A stretch of DNA of 64,000 nt, taken from the NCBI RefSeq assembly GCF_020544405.1, contig NZ_CP065410.1, positions 5,857,501 to 5,921,500 on the forward strand, written 5' to 3'. Position 1 is the stretch's first letter, and every line of letters starts with the position of its first letter. The notes below the pieces were generated by a model that was not told the origin of the DNA, did not search any database, and saw nothing but the letters and a program-made list of their open reading frames with translations. This document shows positions 46,381-56,083 of the stretch, one piece after another. Source of the DNA: Pseudomonas sp. IAC-BECa141. GTDB lineage: Bacteria; Pseudomonadota; Gammaproteobacteria; Pseudomonadales; Pseudomonadaceae. The position numbers were made by a program, and so were the translations under genes.

Positions 46381-46515
46381 GAACCTGGGCCTGTAATAAA
46401 TAGCAGCCGGAAAAGGGGCGAAACGGAAAACGCACAGCGGGCTGATGGTTATCGTCGGAACAGGCTTGGCGACACGCGCGCTCTCCTCATGAATACGGGT
46501 GGGTGTGTGGGCAAT

Positions 46516-47664
46516 TTATACAGCTTTGAGACAGTAATGTTCGATCAACTGCCGCAATAGATGCACGGTAGGCTGCAAACGTGACATTTCGAGGTACTCG
46601 TCCGGCTGGTGCGCACAAGCGATGTCGCCGGGGCCGAGGACGATGGTTTCGCAGCCAAGGCGCTGAAGATAAGGCGCTTCGGTGCCGAACGCTACCGCTT
46701 CGGCCGCGTGGCCGGTGAGTTTTTCGGCAATTCGCACCAGTTCCGCGTCTTCGGCCTGCTCGAACGGCGGCACTTCGGGAAACAGCGGTGCGTAATCGAT
46801 CTTCACCTGATGGCGTTCGGCGACCGGATTGAGCCTGTGCAGAATCTCGCTGCGCAAGACCTTGGGGTCCATCCCCGGCAGCGGCCGCAGGTCGAATTCC
46901 AGCGAACACTGGCCGCAGATGCGGTTGGGGTTGTCGCCACCGTGGATACAGCCGAAGTTCATGGTCGGCTGCGGCACGCTGAACTGCGGGTTGTTGAATT
47001 CGCGCTGCCACAACAGGCGCAGGCCGCGCAGTTCGCCGATGGCGTCGTGCATTGCTTCGAGAGCGCTGTGTCCCAGACGCGGATCCGACGAATGGCCGCT
47101 CTGCCCGAGGATATCGATGCGCTCCATCATGATGCCCTTGTGCATGCGGATCGGCTTGAGCCCGGTCGGCTCGCCGATCACCGCCGCCCGGCCCAGCGGC
47201 CGCCCTGCTTCAGCCAGCGCCCGGGCACCGGACATCGAACTTTCTTCATCGCAGGTGGCAAGGATCAGCAGCGGTTGCTTGAACGGCTGGTCGAGCAGCG
47301 GTTGCACGGCTTCGATGATCAGGGCGAAAAAGCCCTTCATGTCGCAACTGCCGAGGCCGACCCAGCGGCCATCGACTTCGGTGAGTTTCAGCGGGTCGGT
47401 TTTCCACAGCACATCGTCGTACGGCACCGTGTCGCTGTGCCCGGCCAGCACCAGCCCGCCGGGGCCGCTGCCGAAACTGGCGAGCAGGTTGAATTTGCCG
47501 GGGCTGACCTGCTGGATGTCGCAAGCGAAACCGAGGTCGCAGAGCCAGCCCGCGAGCAGGTCGATCACCGCCCGGTTGGACTGATCGAGGCCCGGCTGGG
47601 TGCAACTGACCGACGGCGCGGCGATCAGTGCAGCGAACTGGTCTTGCATGGACGGCAAAGGCAT
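46516..47664 (-). CDS. argE: Acetylornithine deacetylase
   Basis: A 382-residue M20 metallopeptidase-family enzyme. Metal ligands are seen in VLAGHSDTVPYDD (His, Asp), GSCDMKGFFALI (Asp), CDEESSMSGA (catalytic Glu pair) and VIGEPTGL (Asp/Glu position); the dimerisation lid has NRICGQCSLEFDLRPLPGMD. It removes acetate from N-acetylornithine. Pseudomonads also use ArgJ for this step, so ArgE may be auxiliary. The ATG at 47664 has GGAG upstream; the preceding TTG was not used. argA follows after 135 bases. Confidence 0.92.
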   Translation of the reverse strand: MPLPSMQDQFAALIAAPSVSCTQPGLDQSNRAVIDLLAGWLCDLGFACDIQQVSPGKFNLLASFGSGPGGLVLAGHSDTVPYDDVLWKTDPLKLTEVDGRWVGLGSCDMKGFFALIIEAVQPLLDQPFKQPLLILATCDEESSMSGARALAEAGRPLGRAAVIGEPTGLKPIRMHKGIMMERIDILGQSGHSSDPRLGHSALEAMHDAIGELRGLRLLWQREFNNPQFSVPQPTMNFGCIHGGDNPNRICGQCSLEFDLRPLPGMDPKVLRSEILHRLNPVAERHQVKIDYAPLFPEVPPFEQAEDAELVRIAEKLTGHAAEAVAFGTEAPYLQRLGCETIVLGPGDIACAHQPDEYLEMSRLQPTVHLLRQLIEHYCLKAV

Positions 47665-47820
47665 CGCTGACTCCAACTCCCGGATTGAGGTTCATCATAG
47701 AACCATCCGGCGCCGAGAATAAACCGCCGCAAAGCGTAGGAAGGTTCAGTCCTGTACACTGCACGACCTTGGCAGCCACACATTCCCCCGGCTGCGCTCC
47801 CGATCCTGGATTTTCCGGCC

Positions 47821-49191
47821 ATGCAGAAAGAAACCGAAATCAAACTCCGCGTCAGCCGCGAAACCCTCGCCGCCCTGCGCGAGCACCCTCTCCTGAAAAA
47901 ACGCAACAAAAGTGGCTGGGAACGCCGTGAGTTGATGAATCAATACTTCGACACGCCCGAGCGTGACCTGGCCCGGGCCAAAGTTGCCCTGCGCCTGCGC
48001 AAGGACGGTGAAGAAGTGATTCAGACCCTCAAGACCCGTGGCCAGAGCGTCGCCGGCCTGTCCGAGCGTAACGAGTACGACTGGCACCTGCCCAAAGCCA
48101 AGCTCGACGTGAAGAAACTCGACGGCGAGTGCTGGCCCGAGTCCCTTGCCGAGCTGGACAAGAAAACCCTGAAGCCGATCTTCACCACCGATTTCGTCCG
48201 CGAACGCGCCGAAATCGCCTGGGGCCGTGGCAAGACCAAAGTGGTCATCGAAGCCGCGCTGGACCTGGGCCACGTGGTGGTCGGCAAGCAGAAAGAAGAA
48301 ATCTGCGAGCTGGAACTGGAACTGCGCGAAGGCGAACCTGCCGCGCTGCTGGAACTGGCCGCCGAACTGGCCGAAACCCTGGCCCTGATGCCGTGCGACA
48401 TCAGCAAGGCCGAGCGCGGTTATCGCCTGTACGACGCCAACAGCTACTCGCTGAGCCTGCCGGCGCCGGCCATTACCGCCGAAACACCGCTGGACGACGC
48501 CTTCGCCGCCCTGGCCTGGCACTTGCTCGGCAGCAGTCAACGTCTGGCCGAACAGTATCGTTTCAACGGTCACTGGCGCCTGCTGCAGGACTGGGTCGAG
48601 AACCTTGCGGAAATGCGCGCCCTGCTGAGCAGCCTTGGCCAGGCTGCGCCCCGTCAGTCGACCCACGACTTGCGCGTTGCGCTGGATGCACTGCTGGAAG
48701 ACTGGCGCCCGCTGGTACAGGTCGGCATCGAAGACGAAGACGTGCGCAAAGCCGCGCCGGAGCAGTTCCTCGAAGAACTGGAAGACCCGCGCTGGGGCCT
48801 GTTCTCGCTGAACGCTTCGCGCTGGTTGCTGGCCCGCACCTGGACGGCAGACCGCAACACCCGTGGCAATCGCCAGGGTGCCGCGCAGTTGCAAAGCTGG
48901 CTGCCGCGCCTGCTGGGCGAAGAAGCCACTTCGCTGCAATTGCAGCGTTATCAGCAGCAACCGGAAGATCTGGCCGAGCAACTGCCGCGCATCGAGCGCA
49001 TCCAGGTCTGGCTGCACCACGCGCGCAACGTGCTGGACATCCCGGAAATGGATCGTCTGTACGGCGAGCTGAACAAACTGGCGCAACTGGCCAACGAGCC
49101 GACCATCACTGACGAACTGCTCGATGCACGCAAGCATCAGGCGATTGCGGTGTACCAGAATCGCGCCTGGAAAATGCTGCTGCGCATGTAA
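47821..49191 (+). CDS. CYTH and CHAD domain protein, probable inorganic triphosphatase
   Basis: A 456-residue protein: N-terminal CYTH domain (about 1-200) with the diagnostic E4-x-E6-x-K8 signature in MQKETEIKLRV, and a C-terminal helical, histidine-bearing CHAD domain (about 220-456: STHDLRVALDALLEDWRPLV). E. coli YgiF, with the same build, hydrolyses inorganic triphosphate; CHAD domains bind polyphosphate. A polyphosphate-related role is inferred. It is divergent from argE. Confidence 0.88.
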   Translation: MQKETEIKLRVSRETLAALREHPLLKKRNKSGWERRELMNQYFDTPERDLARAKVALRLRKDGEEVIQTLKTRGQSVAGLSERNEYDWHLPKAKLDVKKLDGECWPESLAELDKKTLKPIFTTDFVRERAEIAWGRGKTKVVIEAALDLGHVVVGKQKEEICELELELREGEPAALLELAAELAETLALMPCDISKAERGYRLYDANSYSLSLPAPAITAETPLDDAFAALAWHLLGSSQRLAEQYRFNGHWRLLQDWVENLAEMRALLSSLGQAAPRQSTHDLRVALDALLEDWRPLVQVGIEDEDVRKAAPEQFLEELEDPRWGLFSLNASRWLLARTWTADRNTRGNRQGAAQLQSWLPRLLGEEATSLQLQRYQQQPEDLAEQLPRIERIQVWLHHARNVLDIPEMDRLYGELNKLAQLANEPTITDELLDARKHQAIAVYQNRAWKMLLRM

Positions 49192-49214
49192 CACCGCCAT
49201 CGCCAGCAGACTGT

Positions 49215-49335
49215 GATCGTTCCCACGTCGAGGCGTCGAACCGTCTGCGTGGGAATGCCTCAATGGACGCTCTGCGTCCGCTTTGGGACGCGGAGCGTCC
49301 CGGGCTGCATTCCCACGCAGAGTGTGGGAACGATC
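49215..49335. repeat. REP-like element, type B, with expanded left arm
   Basis: It starts gatcgttcccacg and ends in the inverted copy, with the inner gacgctctgcgtc/gacgcggagcgtc pair. The left arm carries an insertion (tcgaggcgtcgaaccgt) compared with the copies at 35.3 and 40.4 kb. Confidence 0.85.
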
Positions 49336-49341
49336 ATCAAA

Positions 49342-49812
49342 TCAGCGCAGTACCGGCAGGCTCGTCGTCGACTTGATCTCCGACAACGCCACAATCGAAT
49401 TCACTTCCTGAATCCCCGGCACCAGCGACAGCTTCTCGAAGAAGAATCGCTCATACGCCTCGATATCCGCCGCGACGATCCGCAGCAGGAAATCCACCGC
49501 CCCCATCAGCACATAACACTCCAGCACTTCGGGAAAGCCGCGAATCGCCTCGGTGAATTCAGTGAAGTTCGAACGGCCGTGGGCGTTGAGTTTGATCTCG
49601 GCGAAGATCTGCGTGTTCAGGCCGATTTTCTTGCGATCGAGCAAGGTCACCTGACCACGAATGATCCCCTCCTCCTTCATTCGCTGAATTCGCCGCCAGC
49701 AGGGCGACTGCGACAGGCCGACCTGTTCGGCAATCTGTGCGCTGGACAGGGAAGCGTCCTCTTGCAGCAACGCGAGAATGCGTCGGTCGTAACCGTCCAG
49801 CTCACTGTGCAT
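49342..49812 (-). CDS. Lrp/AsnC family transcriptional regulator
   Basis: A 156-residue Lrp-type regulator: N-terminal winged helix-turn-helix (about 5-60: LDGYDRRILALLQEDASLSS, then QIAEQVGLSQSPCWRRIQRM) and a C-terminal RAM/ACT-like effector domain (about 70-145). Such regulators respond to amino acids. It faces the small ACT-like gene at 49939 across a 126-base region with a perfect dyad, so it likely controls itself and that gene. Confidence 0.93.
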   Translation of the reverse strand: MHSELDGYDRRILALLQEDASLSSAQIAEQVGLSQSPCWRRIQRMKEEGIIRGQVTLLDRKKIGLNTQIFAEIKLNAHGRSNFTEFTEAIRGFPEVLECYVLMGAVDFLLRIVAADIEAYERFFFEKLSLVPGIQEVNSIVALSEIKSTTSLPVLR

Positions 49813-49840
49813 AAATAATCCTCGGAATCAGCCAATAGCG

Positions 49841-49861
49841 AATTGATCCAGCCGATCAATT
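49841..49861. promoter_or_regulatory. Dyad operator in the Lrp/ACT-protein divergent region
   Basis: aattgatc and gatcaatt form a perfect 8-bp inverted repeat around cagcc. A second, looser repeat (agccga...tcggct, 49850-49873) overlaps it. The position 29-49 bases before the lrp-type ATG fits an autoregulatory Lrp-family site. Confidence 0.65.
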
Positions 49862-49938
49862 GCAGAATCGGCTCATCTTAGATAAGAAATGCCCGGCATC
49901 GAATGTAAAAATTTCTCCACTGATTCCGGAGACCTGCC

Positions 49939-50277
49939 ATGCCACACCTCGAAGCCGTCAACACCCCCGCGCCCCGTGCCGATGTGTGGAACGCCAGCAA
50001 CCCTCATTGCCTTGCGCAGTACCGGATCCTGGCCGAGGCCGAGCCGGATGTGCTGGTGCGCGTGCTGAACCTGTTCGCCTTGCAGTTCCTCACCCCGGAA
50101 CAGGTCAATGTCCAGCGAATGGACGATTTGCTATCGATCGACATCGTCATGGGTGGCCTGAGCTGGCACCGCGCCCAGGTGATCGCGGAAAAACTTCGTA
50201 ACCTGATCAGCGTCTGCTCGGTAAACCTGCAAAACCCCGACGCGGCGTGGGATGCGCCGGCGCAGGCGACCGGCTGA
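49939..50277 (+). CDS. Small ACT-like (IlvM-like) protein, function unknown
   Basis: A 112-residue protein. After a variable N-terminus, residues about 27-98 (YRILAEAEPDVLVRVLNLFA, then LSIDIVMGGLSWHRAQVIAE and KLRNLISVCSVNLQ) follow the beta-alpha-beta-beta-alpha-beta pattern and hydrophobic spacing of ACT domains like IlvM, the acetolactate synthase regulatory subunit. No catalytic acetolactate synthase gene is adjacent. GGAG lies eight bases before the ATG. It is divergent from an Lrp regulator. The ACT assignment is by reading the pattern, without a profile search. Confidence 0.6.
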   Translation: MPHLEAVNTPAPRADVWNASNPHCLAQYRILAEAEPDVLVRVLNLFALQFLTPEQVNVQRMDDLLSIDIVMGGLSWHRAQVIAEKLRNLISVCSVNLQNPDAAWDAPAQATG

Positions 50278-50367
50278 CAAGAGCCGAAACGTCTTCGTCG
50301 GGTAGTGGCCCAACGGTCGGCGGGGCCACGACTATCCTTTGCGCACTGTCGTTCAAAAGGAGTCCGC

Positions 50368-52152
50368 ATGCCCGTTCAACTTGCCACTCAGGACCGCTGG
50401 CTGGATCTCAATGAGGTACTGCGTGAACTGGTCGCCCAGGGTTTCATCTGCCAGGACTCGGCCGAGCAGGCGCTGAATGCCCGGCGCCGGCATGCCGCCC
50501 ACGGCCAGAAGCACCCGCTGGAATTCATCGCCAGCCAGCAACTGGACGACCTCAGCCGTCCGGGCAAACACCTCGACCTGGAAAGCCTGACCCTGTGGCT
50601 GGCGCAGCAGGCCGGCCAGCCATATCTGCGGATCGATCCACTGAAGATCAACGTCGCCGCCATCACACCGCTGATGTCCTATGCGTTTGCCCAGCGCCAC
50701 AAGATCCTCGCGGTGTCGGTCGACCGCGACGCGGTCACTGTGGCCAGCGCCCAGCCCTACGTCAGCGGCTGGGAGGCGGATCTGACTCACGTCCTGAAAC
50801 TGCCGATCAAACGGGTGGTGGCCAACCCCGCCGACATTCAGCGTTTCAGCGTCGAGTTCTTTCGTCTCGCCAAATCGGTCAGCGGTGCCAGCAGTGCCGA
50901 TGCGCACGGCGGCAATCTCGGCAACTTCGAGCAACTGCTCAATCTCGGTGCCAGCGATCAGGAACCGGATGCCAACGACGCCCACATCGTCAACATCGTC
51001 GACTGGCTGTTCCAGTACGCCTTCCAGCAGCGGGCCAGCGATATCCACATCGAGCCCCGGCGCGAGCAAGGCACGGTGCGCTTTCGCATCGACGGCGTGC
51101 TGCACAACGTCTATCAATTTCCGCCGCAGGTGACGATGGCCATCGTCAGCCGCCTGAAAAGCCTCGGCCGGATGAACGTTGCCGAGAAGCGCAAACCCCA
51201 GGACGGCCGGGTCAAGACCAAGACCCCGGACGGCGGCGAAGTCGAGCTGCGGCTGTCGACCCTGCCCACCGCGTTCGGCGAAAAAATGGTGATGCGGATC
51301 TTCGACCCGGAGGTGCTGCTCAAGGATTTCGACCAGCTCGGGTTTTCCGCCGACGACCTGCGGCGCTGGCAGGACATGACCCGCCAGCCCAACGGCATCA
51401 TTCTGGTCACGGGCCCGACCGGTTCGGGCAAGACCACCACGCTCTACACCACACTGAAAAAACTGGCGACCCCGGAGGTCAACCTCTGCACCATCGAGGA
51501 TCCGATCGAGATGGTCGAGCCGGCGTTCAACCAGATGCAGGTCCAGCACAACATCGACCTGACCTTCGCCGCCGGCGTGCGCGCGCTGATGCGGCAGGAT
51601 CCGGACATCATCATGATCGGCGAGATCCGTGACCTAGAGACCGCCGAAATGGCAATCCAGGCGGCATTGACCGGGCACCTGGTGCTCTCGACCCTGCACA
51701 CCAACGATGCGCCGAGCGCCATCAGCCGCCTGCTGGAACTCGGCGTGCCGCATTACCTGATCAAGGCCACCGTGCTCGGGGTGATGGCGCAGCGACTGGT
51801 ACGAACCCTGTGCCCGCACTGCAAGGCGCCGCTGACTCTGGACGAAGAAGACTGGCAAACCCTGACCCGGCCGTGGCAGGCGCCGCTGCCGGGCAATGCG
51901 CAACGGGCCATCGGTTGCCTGGAATGCCGCGACACCGGTTATCACGGTCGTGCCGGGGTCTACGAAATCATGCAACTGAGCGACAGCCTCAAGGCCTTGA
52001 TCAGCACCGACACCGATCTCACCGCGATCCGCCGGCAGGCGTTCAAGGAAGGCATGCGCAGCCTGCGATTGTCCGGCGCACAGAAAGTCGCGGCAGGGCT
52101 GACAACCCTTGAGGAAGTGTTGCGGGTGACACCCCAGAGCGAGCAGAAATAG
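50368..52152 (+). CDS. GspE/PulE/PilB family secretion or pilus ATPase
   Basis: A 594-residue ATPase: N-terminal GspE/MshE-like domain (about 10-170), then the motor domain with Walker A GPTGSGKTTT (residues 349-358), Asp boxes around TIEDPIEMVEPAFNQMQV, Walker B DPDIIMIGEIRDLETAEMA (410-428) and His box LSTLHTNDAPSA. A zinc-binding CPHC (482-485) and CLEC (517-520) pair is present. Such proteins power type II secretion or type IV pili, but no pilin, secretin or platform gene is nearby, so its machine is elsewhere or unknown. AAAGGAG supports the ATG at 50368. Confidence 0.92.
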   Translation: MPVQLATQDRWLDLNEVLRELVAQGFICQDSAEQALNARRRHAAHGQKHPLEFIASQQLDDLSRPGKHLDLESLTLWLAQQAGQPYLRIDPLKINVAAITPLMSYAFAQRHKILAVSVDRDAVTVASAQPYVSGWEADLTHVLKLPIKRVVANPADIQRFSVEFFRLAKSVSGASSADAHGGNLGNFEQLLNLGASDQEPDANDAHIVNIVDWLFQYAFQQRASDIHIEPRREQGTVRFRIDGVLHNVYQFPPQVTMAIVSRLKSLGRMNVAEKRKPQDGRVKTKTPDGGEVELRLSTLPTAFGEKMVMRIFDPEVLLKDFDQLGFSADDLRRWQDMTRQPNGIILVTGPTGSGKTTTLYTTLKKLATPEVNLCTIEDPIEMVEPAFNQMQVQHNIDLTFAAGVRALMRQDPDIIMIGEIRDLETAEMAIQAALTGHLVLSTLHTNDAPSAISRLLELGVPHYLIKATVLGVMAQRLVRTLCPHCKAPLTLDEEDWQTLTRPWQAPLPGNAQRAIGCLECRDTGYHGRAGVYEIMQLSDSLKALISTDTDLTAIRRQAFKEGMRSLRLSGAQKVAAGLTTLEEVLRVTPQSEQK

Positions 52153-52221
52153 CCGCTCACGGAACCGGATCGGGGAAACGGCGATCCAACCGGTTATTCA
52201 ACACCAGTGGAGTCACCCAAC

Positions 52222-52539
52222 ATGCATCTCAAACTTGCTGTCGCCACCCTTGCCCTGCTGTCTCTGCCTGTTGGTTCGGCAATGGCCGACAGCTTTTGGC
52301 GTAACGTCATTTCGTCCGGTGCCACCACCGGCTCGACCTACCTGACCTTCAAGGATCACAAACTGATCGTTGCCGCCCAGGACGATGCCGGCAGCTTCGT
52401 CGCCAGTGACGGCGGTATCCGTGGCCCGTACCTGGAAGCGGCGATGCAGAAAGTCCGCGCCGACAATCCGGGCCTGCAGGCAACGGACATGGAACTGGCG
52501 AACGCGATTCTGGCGAAGAACGCCGTGGCGTCGGAATAA
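52222..52539 (+). CDS. DUF2388 domain secreted protein
   Basis: A 105-residue protein with a signal peptide (MHLKLAVATLALLSLPVGSA, cleavage near AMA-DSFWR) and the DUF2388 body SFWRNVISSGATTGSTYLTF ... IVAAQDDAGSFVASDGGIRG. The family is common in pseudomonads and of unknown role. The ATG at 52222 has GGAG upstream; the in-frame GTG at 52207 is not needed. It follows the GspE-like gene by 69 bases on the same strand and ends at a terminator. Confidence 0.85.
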   Translation: MHLKLAVATLALLSLPVGSAMADSFWRNVISSGATTGSTYLTFKDHKLIVAAQDDAGSFVASDGGIRGPYLEAAMQKVRADNPGLQATDMELANAILAKNAVASE

Positions 52540-52553
52540 CTTTCCGGACAGAC

Positions 52554-52583
52554 AAAAATGCCGCTCACACGAGCGGCATTTTT
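52554..52583. terminator. Intrinsic terminator after the DUF2388 gene
   Basis: aaaaatgccgct, loop cacacg and agcggcattttt form a perfect stem with A and T tracts; it may also serve gcvP from the other side. Confidence 0.9.
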
Positions 52584-52642
52584 GTGCCCGCAGTTTCCGG
52601 TTCGCCCTGACCCGCTCCCACGGTCGAGGCATACGCGAAAGA

Positions 52643-55516
52643 TCAGCGGTAATCGTCCACCGGCACGCAGGCGCAGAACAGGTTGCGGTCGCCGTAGACG
52701 TTATCGACCCGGTTCACCGCCGGCCAATACTTGTGCGCCTTGGTGTGAGCATCCGGCGTGATGCCCTGCTCGATGCTGTAAGGCCGATCCCACACGCCGG
52801 TGATATCGGCCAAGGTGTGTGGCGCCCGCTTGAGCGGGTTGTCTTCGGCCGGCCAGTTGCCGTTCTGCACCTCGGTGATTTCTGCGCGGATGCTCAGCAT
52901 GGCGCCGATGAAGCGATCCAGTTCGGCCTTGGACTCACTTTCGGTCGGCTCGACCATCAGGGTGCCCGGCACCGGGAACGACATGGTCGGCGCGTGGAAG
53001 CCGTAATCCATCAGGCGTTTGGCGACGTCTTCCTCGCTGATGCCGGTGGCGGCCTTGAGCGGCCGCAGATCCAGAATGCATTCGTGGGCGACCCGCTCGT
53101 TGCGCCCGGTGTACAGAACGGGGAAAGCGCCGGACAGGTGCTGCGCCAGGTAATTCGCCGCAAGGATCGCCACTTCGCTGGCGTCCGCCAGTTGCGGCCC
53201 CATCATCGCGATGTACATCCAGCTGATCGGCAGAATGCTCGCACTGCCCCACGGGGCAGCGCTGACCGCTCCGTTCTGCGGTTGCGGCCCGTCGATCGGG
53301 ATCACCGGATGGTTGGCAACGAATGGCGCCAGATGCGCACGCACGCCAATCGGCCCCATGCCCGGCCCGCCTCCGCCGTGGGGAATGCAGAAAGTCTTGT
53401 GCAGGTTCATGTGTGATACGTCGGCGCCTATGTCCGCCGGCCGCGCCAGCCCGACCTGGGCATTGAGGTTGGCGCCGTCCATGTACACCTGGCCGCCGTG
53501 CTTGTGGATAACTTCGCAGATTTCGCTGATGCCTTCCTCGTACACGCCGTGGGTCGACGGGTAGGTCGCCATCAGGCACGACAGCCTGGCGCCAGCCTCG
53601 GACGCCTTGGCTTTCAAATCTTCCAGATCAACGTTGCCGGCCTCGTCGCACTCGACAATCACCACGTGCATCCCGGCCATCTGCGCCGAGGCCGGGTTGG
53701 TGCCGTGGGCCGAGGAAGGAATCAGACAAATATCCCGCCCGCCCTGCTGGCGGCTCTCATGGTATTTGCGGATCGCCAGCAGCCCGGCGTACTCGCCCTG
53801 GGCACCGGAGTTGGGCTGCATGCAGATCGCATCGAACCCGGTGATCGCGCACAGCCAGCGCTCCAGCTCCTCGATCATCAGCGTGTAACCGACAGCCTGC
53901 TCCCGGGGAACGAACGGGTGCAGGTTGGCGAACTGCGGCCAGGTGATCGGGATCATCTCGCTGGTGGCGTTGAGTTTCATGGTGCAGGAGCCCAGCGGGA
54001 TCATCGACTGGTTGAGCGCCAGATCCTTGTTCTCCAGCTGCTTGAGGTAGCGCAGCATCTCGGTTTCGCTGTGGTGGGCGTTGAACACCGGGTGACGCAG
54101 GTACGGCGTGCTGCGTTGCAGTGTGTCGGGAATGCCGGAGGTCAGCGTTTCGCCGTCGAGATCATCGACACTCAACCCGTGATCGGCGCCCAGCAGCACA
54201 TCGAACAGCCTGGCCACGGTGGTTTCATCACAGGCCTCGTCGAGGCTCAGCCCCAGTTGGCCACGACCAAGGATGCGCAGGTTGATCTGCGCGGACCGGG
54301 CACTTTCAATGATCGCGGTTTGCGCCCCGCCGACGTCCAGCGTGAGGGTGTCGAAGAAGTGTTCGTTGAGGCGCTTGATGCCATGGCGTTCAAGCCCGGC
54401 GGCGAGAATGCAGGTCAGCCGATGCACGCGCTGAGCGATTCGTTTAAGTCCTTCCGGGCCGTGATAGACCGCATAGAAACTGGCGATGTTGGCCAGCAAC
54501 ACCTGGGCGGTGCAAATGTTCGAATTGGCTTTCTCCCGGCGAATGTGCTGCTCGCGGGTTTGCAGGGCCATGCGCAGCGCGACGTTGCCACGGGCATCTT
54601 TCGACACGCCGATGATCCGCCCGGGAATTGCCCGTTTGTATTCCTCGCGACTGGCGAAAAACGCCGCGTGCGGGCCTCCATAACCCATTGGTACACCGAA
54701 GCGCTGGGATGAGCCGAACACCACGTCCGCACCCAGTTCGCCCGGCGGGGTCAGCAGCAACAGGCTGAGCAGATCCGCCGCCACGCAGGCCAGCGCCTGC
54801 TGCGCGTGCAGGTGGTCGATCAGCGGCCGCAGGTCGCGAACTTCGCCGTGGGTGTCGGGGTATTGCAGCAGCGCGCCGAACACCTGGTGCTGCTTCAAGT
54901 TATCCACAGTGTCGACGATCAGCTCGAAACCGAAGCCTTCGGCGCGGGTCTGCACCACGGAAATGGTCTGGGGATGACAGTTTTCGTCGACGAAGAACAG
55001 ATTGCTTTTTGACTTCGCCACCCGCTTGGCCAGAGCCATGGCTTCCGCGGCGGCAGTGGCTTCATCGAGCAGGGAGGCGTTGGCCAGTTCAAGGCCGGTG
55101 AGGTCGATGGTCAGTTGCTGAAAGTTGAGCAACGCTTCGAGCCTGCCCTGGGCGATTTCCGGTTGGTAAGGCGTGTAGGCGGTGTACCAGCCGGGATTTT
55201 CCAGCACGTTACGCAGGATGACGGTCGGCGTCAGGGTGCCGTGGTAGCCCATGCCGATCAGGCTGGTCCAGACCTGATTCTGTTCGGCATAACCGCGCAG
55301 CTTGGCCAGCGCCGCCTGTTCGTCCAGCGCCGGCGGCAGGTCCAGCTCGCGGTTGAGGCGAATGCCCGGCGGCACGGTCTGTTCGATCAGTTCGACCCGG
55401 CTGCCGAGGCCGAGGCTGTCGAGCATCGCCTGCTGCTCGGCGGCATCCGGGCCGAGGTGGCGGCGCAGGAAGGCATGGGGATCGCGTAACTGGCTCAGGG
55501 ATGGCAACTGGGACAT
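52643..55516 (-). CDS. gcvP: Glycine dehydrogenase (decarboxylating), P protein
   Basis: The 957-residue homodimeric-type P protein is full length, with N- and C-terminal PLP-fold halves. The active lysine lies in [20 protein letters not shown] in the second half (near residue 705). It decarboxylates glycine and loads the aminomethyl group on lipoylated GcvH. It lies downstream of gcvT-gcvH on the same strand, but a good terminator in the 134-base gap suggests partly separate expression. Confidence 0.97.
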   Translation of the reverse strand: MSQLPSLSQLRDPHAFLRRHLGPDAAEQQAMLDSLGLGSRVELIEQTVPPGIRLNRELDLPPALDEQAALAKLRGYAEQNQVWTSLIGMGYHGTLTPTVILRNVLENPGWYTAYTPYQPEIAQGRLEALLNFQQLTIDLTGLELANASLLDEATAAAEAMALAKRVAKSKSNLFFVDENCHPQTISVVQTRAEGFGFELIVDTVDNLKQHQVFGALLQYPDTHGEVRDLRPLIDHLHAQQALACVAADLLSLLLLTPPGELGADVVFGSSQRFGVPMGYGGPHAAFFASREEYKRAIPGRIIGVSKDARGNVALRMALQTREQHIRREKANSNICTAQVLLANIASFYAVYHGPEGLKRIAQRVHRLTCILAAGLERHGIKRLNEHFFDTLTLDVGGAQTAIIESARSAQINLRILGRGQLGLSLDEACDETTVARLFDVLLGADHGLSVDDLDGETLTSGIPDTLQRSTPYLRHPVFNAHHSETEMLRYLKQLENKDLALNQSMIPLGSCTMKLNATSEMIPITWPQFANLHPFVPREQAVGYTLMIEELERWLCAITGFDAICMQPNSGAQGEYAGLLAIRKYHESRQQGGRDICLIPSSAHGTNPASAQMAGMHVVIVECDEAGNVDLEDLKAKASEAGARLSCLMATYPSTHGVYEEGISEICEVIHKHGGQVYMDGANLNAQVGLARPADIGADVSHMNLHKTFCIPHGGGGPGMGPIGVRAHLAPFVANHPVIPIDGPQPQNGAVSAAPWGSASILPISWMYIAMMGPQLADASEVAILAANYLAQHLSGAFPVLYTGRNERVAHECILDLRPLKAATGISEEDVAKRLMDYGFHAPTMSFPVPGTLMVEPTESESKAELDRFIGAMLSIRAEITEVQNGNWPAEDNPLKRAPHTLADITGVWDRPYSIEQGITPDAHTKAHKYWPAVNRVDNVYGDRNLFCACVPVDDYR

Positions 55517-55606
55517 GACGGGCTCTCTCTTGGCTGGCGGCTCAGCGTCAATGCAACACGGTCAAACCAGCATAGCAGCCACCCCGACCGCAAAAGTCCC
55601 GGGCAG

Positions 55607-55630
55607 AAAAAAGCCCCGACGGGTCGGGGC
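55607..55630 (-). terminator. Intrinsic terminator between gcvH and gcvP
   Basis: On the minus strand an eight-base GC-rich stem (gccccgac/gtcggggc) with a two-base loop is followed by six T, 20 bases after the gcvH stop. The short loop means the terminal pair may open to give four bases. Confidence 0.82.
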
Positions 55631-55650
55631 CTTGGGATCTGGCCTGCAGC

Positions 55651-56034
55651 TTATTCGCCGATGGCGGCCTTGTAGGCGGCAGCGTCGAGCAGTTTGTCCA
55701 GCTCGGACTTGTCGCTTGGCTTGAGCTTGAAGATCCACGCGGCGTACGGATCGTTGTTCAGCTCTTCCGGCGAACCGGCCAGGTCTTCGTTGACGGCAAT
55801 CACTTCGCCACCAACCGGGGAATAGATGTCGGAAGCAGCCTTGACCGATTCGACAACGCCGGCGGCATCACCGGCGGCGAACACCTTGCCCACTTCTGCC
55901 AGCTCGACAAACACCACATCACCCAACGCTTCCTGGGCGTGATCGCTGATGCCCACGGTGACAGTGCCGTCGGCTTCCAGGCGCGCCCATTCATGACTTT
56001 CGGCAAAACGCAGTTCAGCTGGGATGTTGCTCAT
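55651..56034 (-). CDS. gcvH: Glycine cleavage system H protein
   Basis: A 127-residue lipoyl carrier. Lys65 in [20 protein letters not shown] is the lipoylation site. It shuttles the aminomethyl intermediate between P, T and L proteins. The ATG at 56034 ([16 protein letters not shown]) has GAGG upstream. It follows gcvT by 49 bases. Confidence 0.97.
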   Translation of the reverse strand: MSNIPAELRFAESHEWARLEADGTVTVGISDHAQEALGDVVFVELAEVGKVFAAGDAAGVVESVKAASDIYSPVGGEVIAVNEDLAGSPEELNNDPYAAWIFKLKPSDKSELDKLLDAAAYKAAIGE

Positions 56035-56083
56035 GCTCGGTGTCCTCAAGAAATTGTCAGCGGTCGTGCCCGCCGGAAAAGGT

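Noticed and set aside
47746..49263. A 505-codon frame on the minus strand opposite the CYTH-CHAD gene
   Set aside because: Gln/Phe/Gly-rich translation without motifs; the plus strand codes for an intact family protein. The same reasoning removes long antisense frames opposite ilvA, gcvP, argA and the transporter genes.
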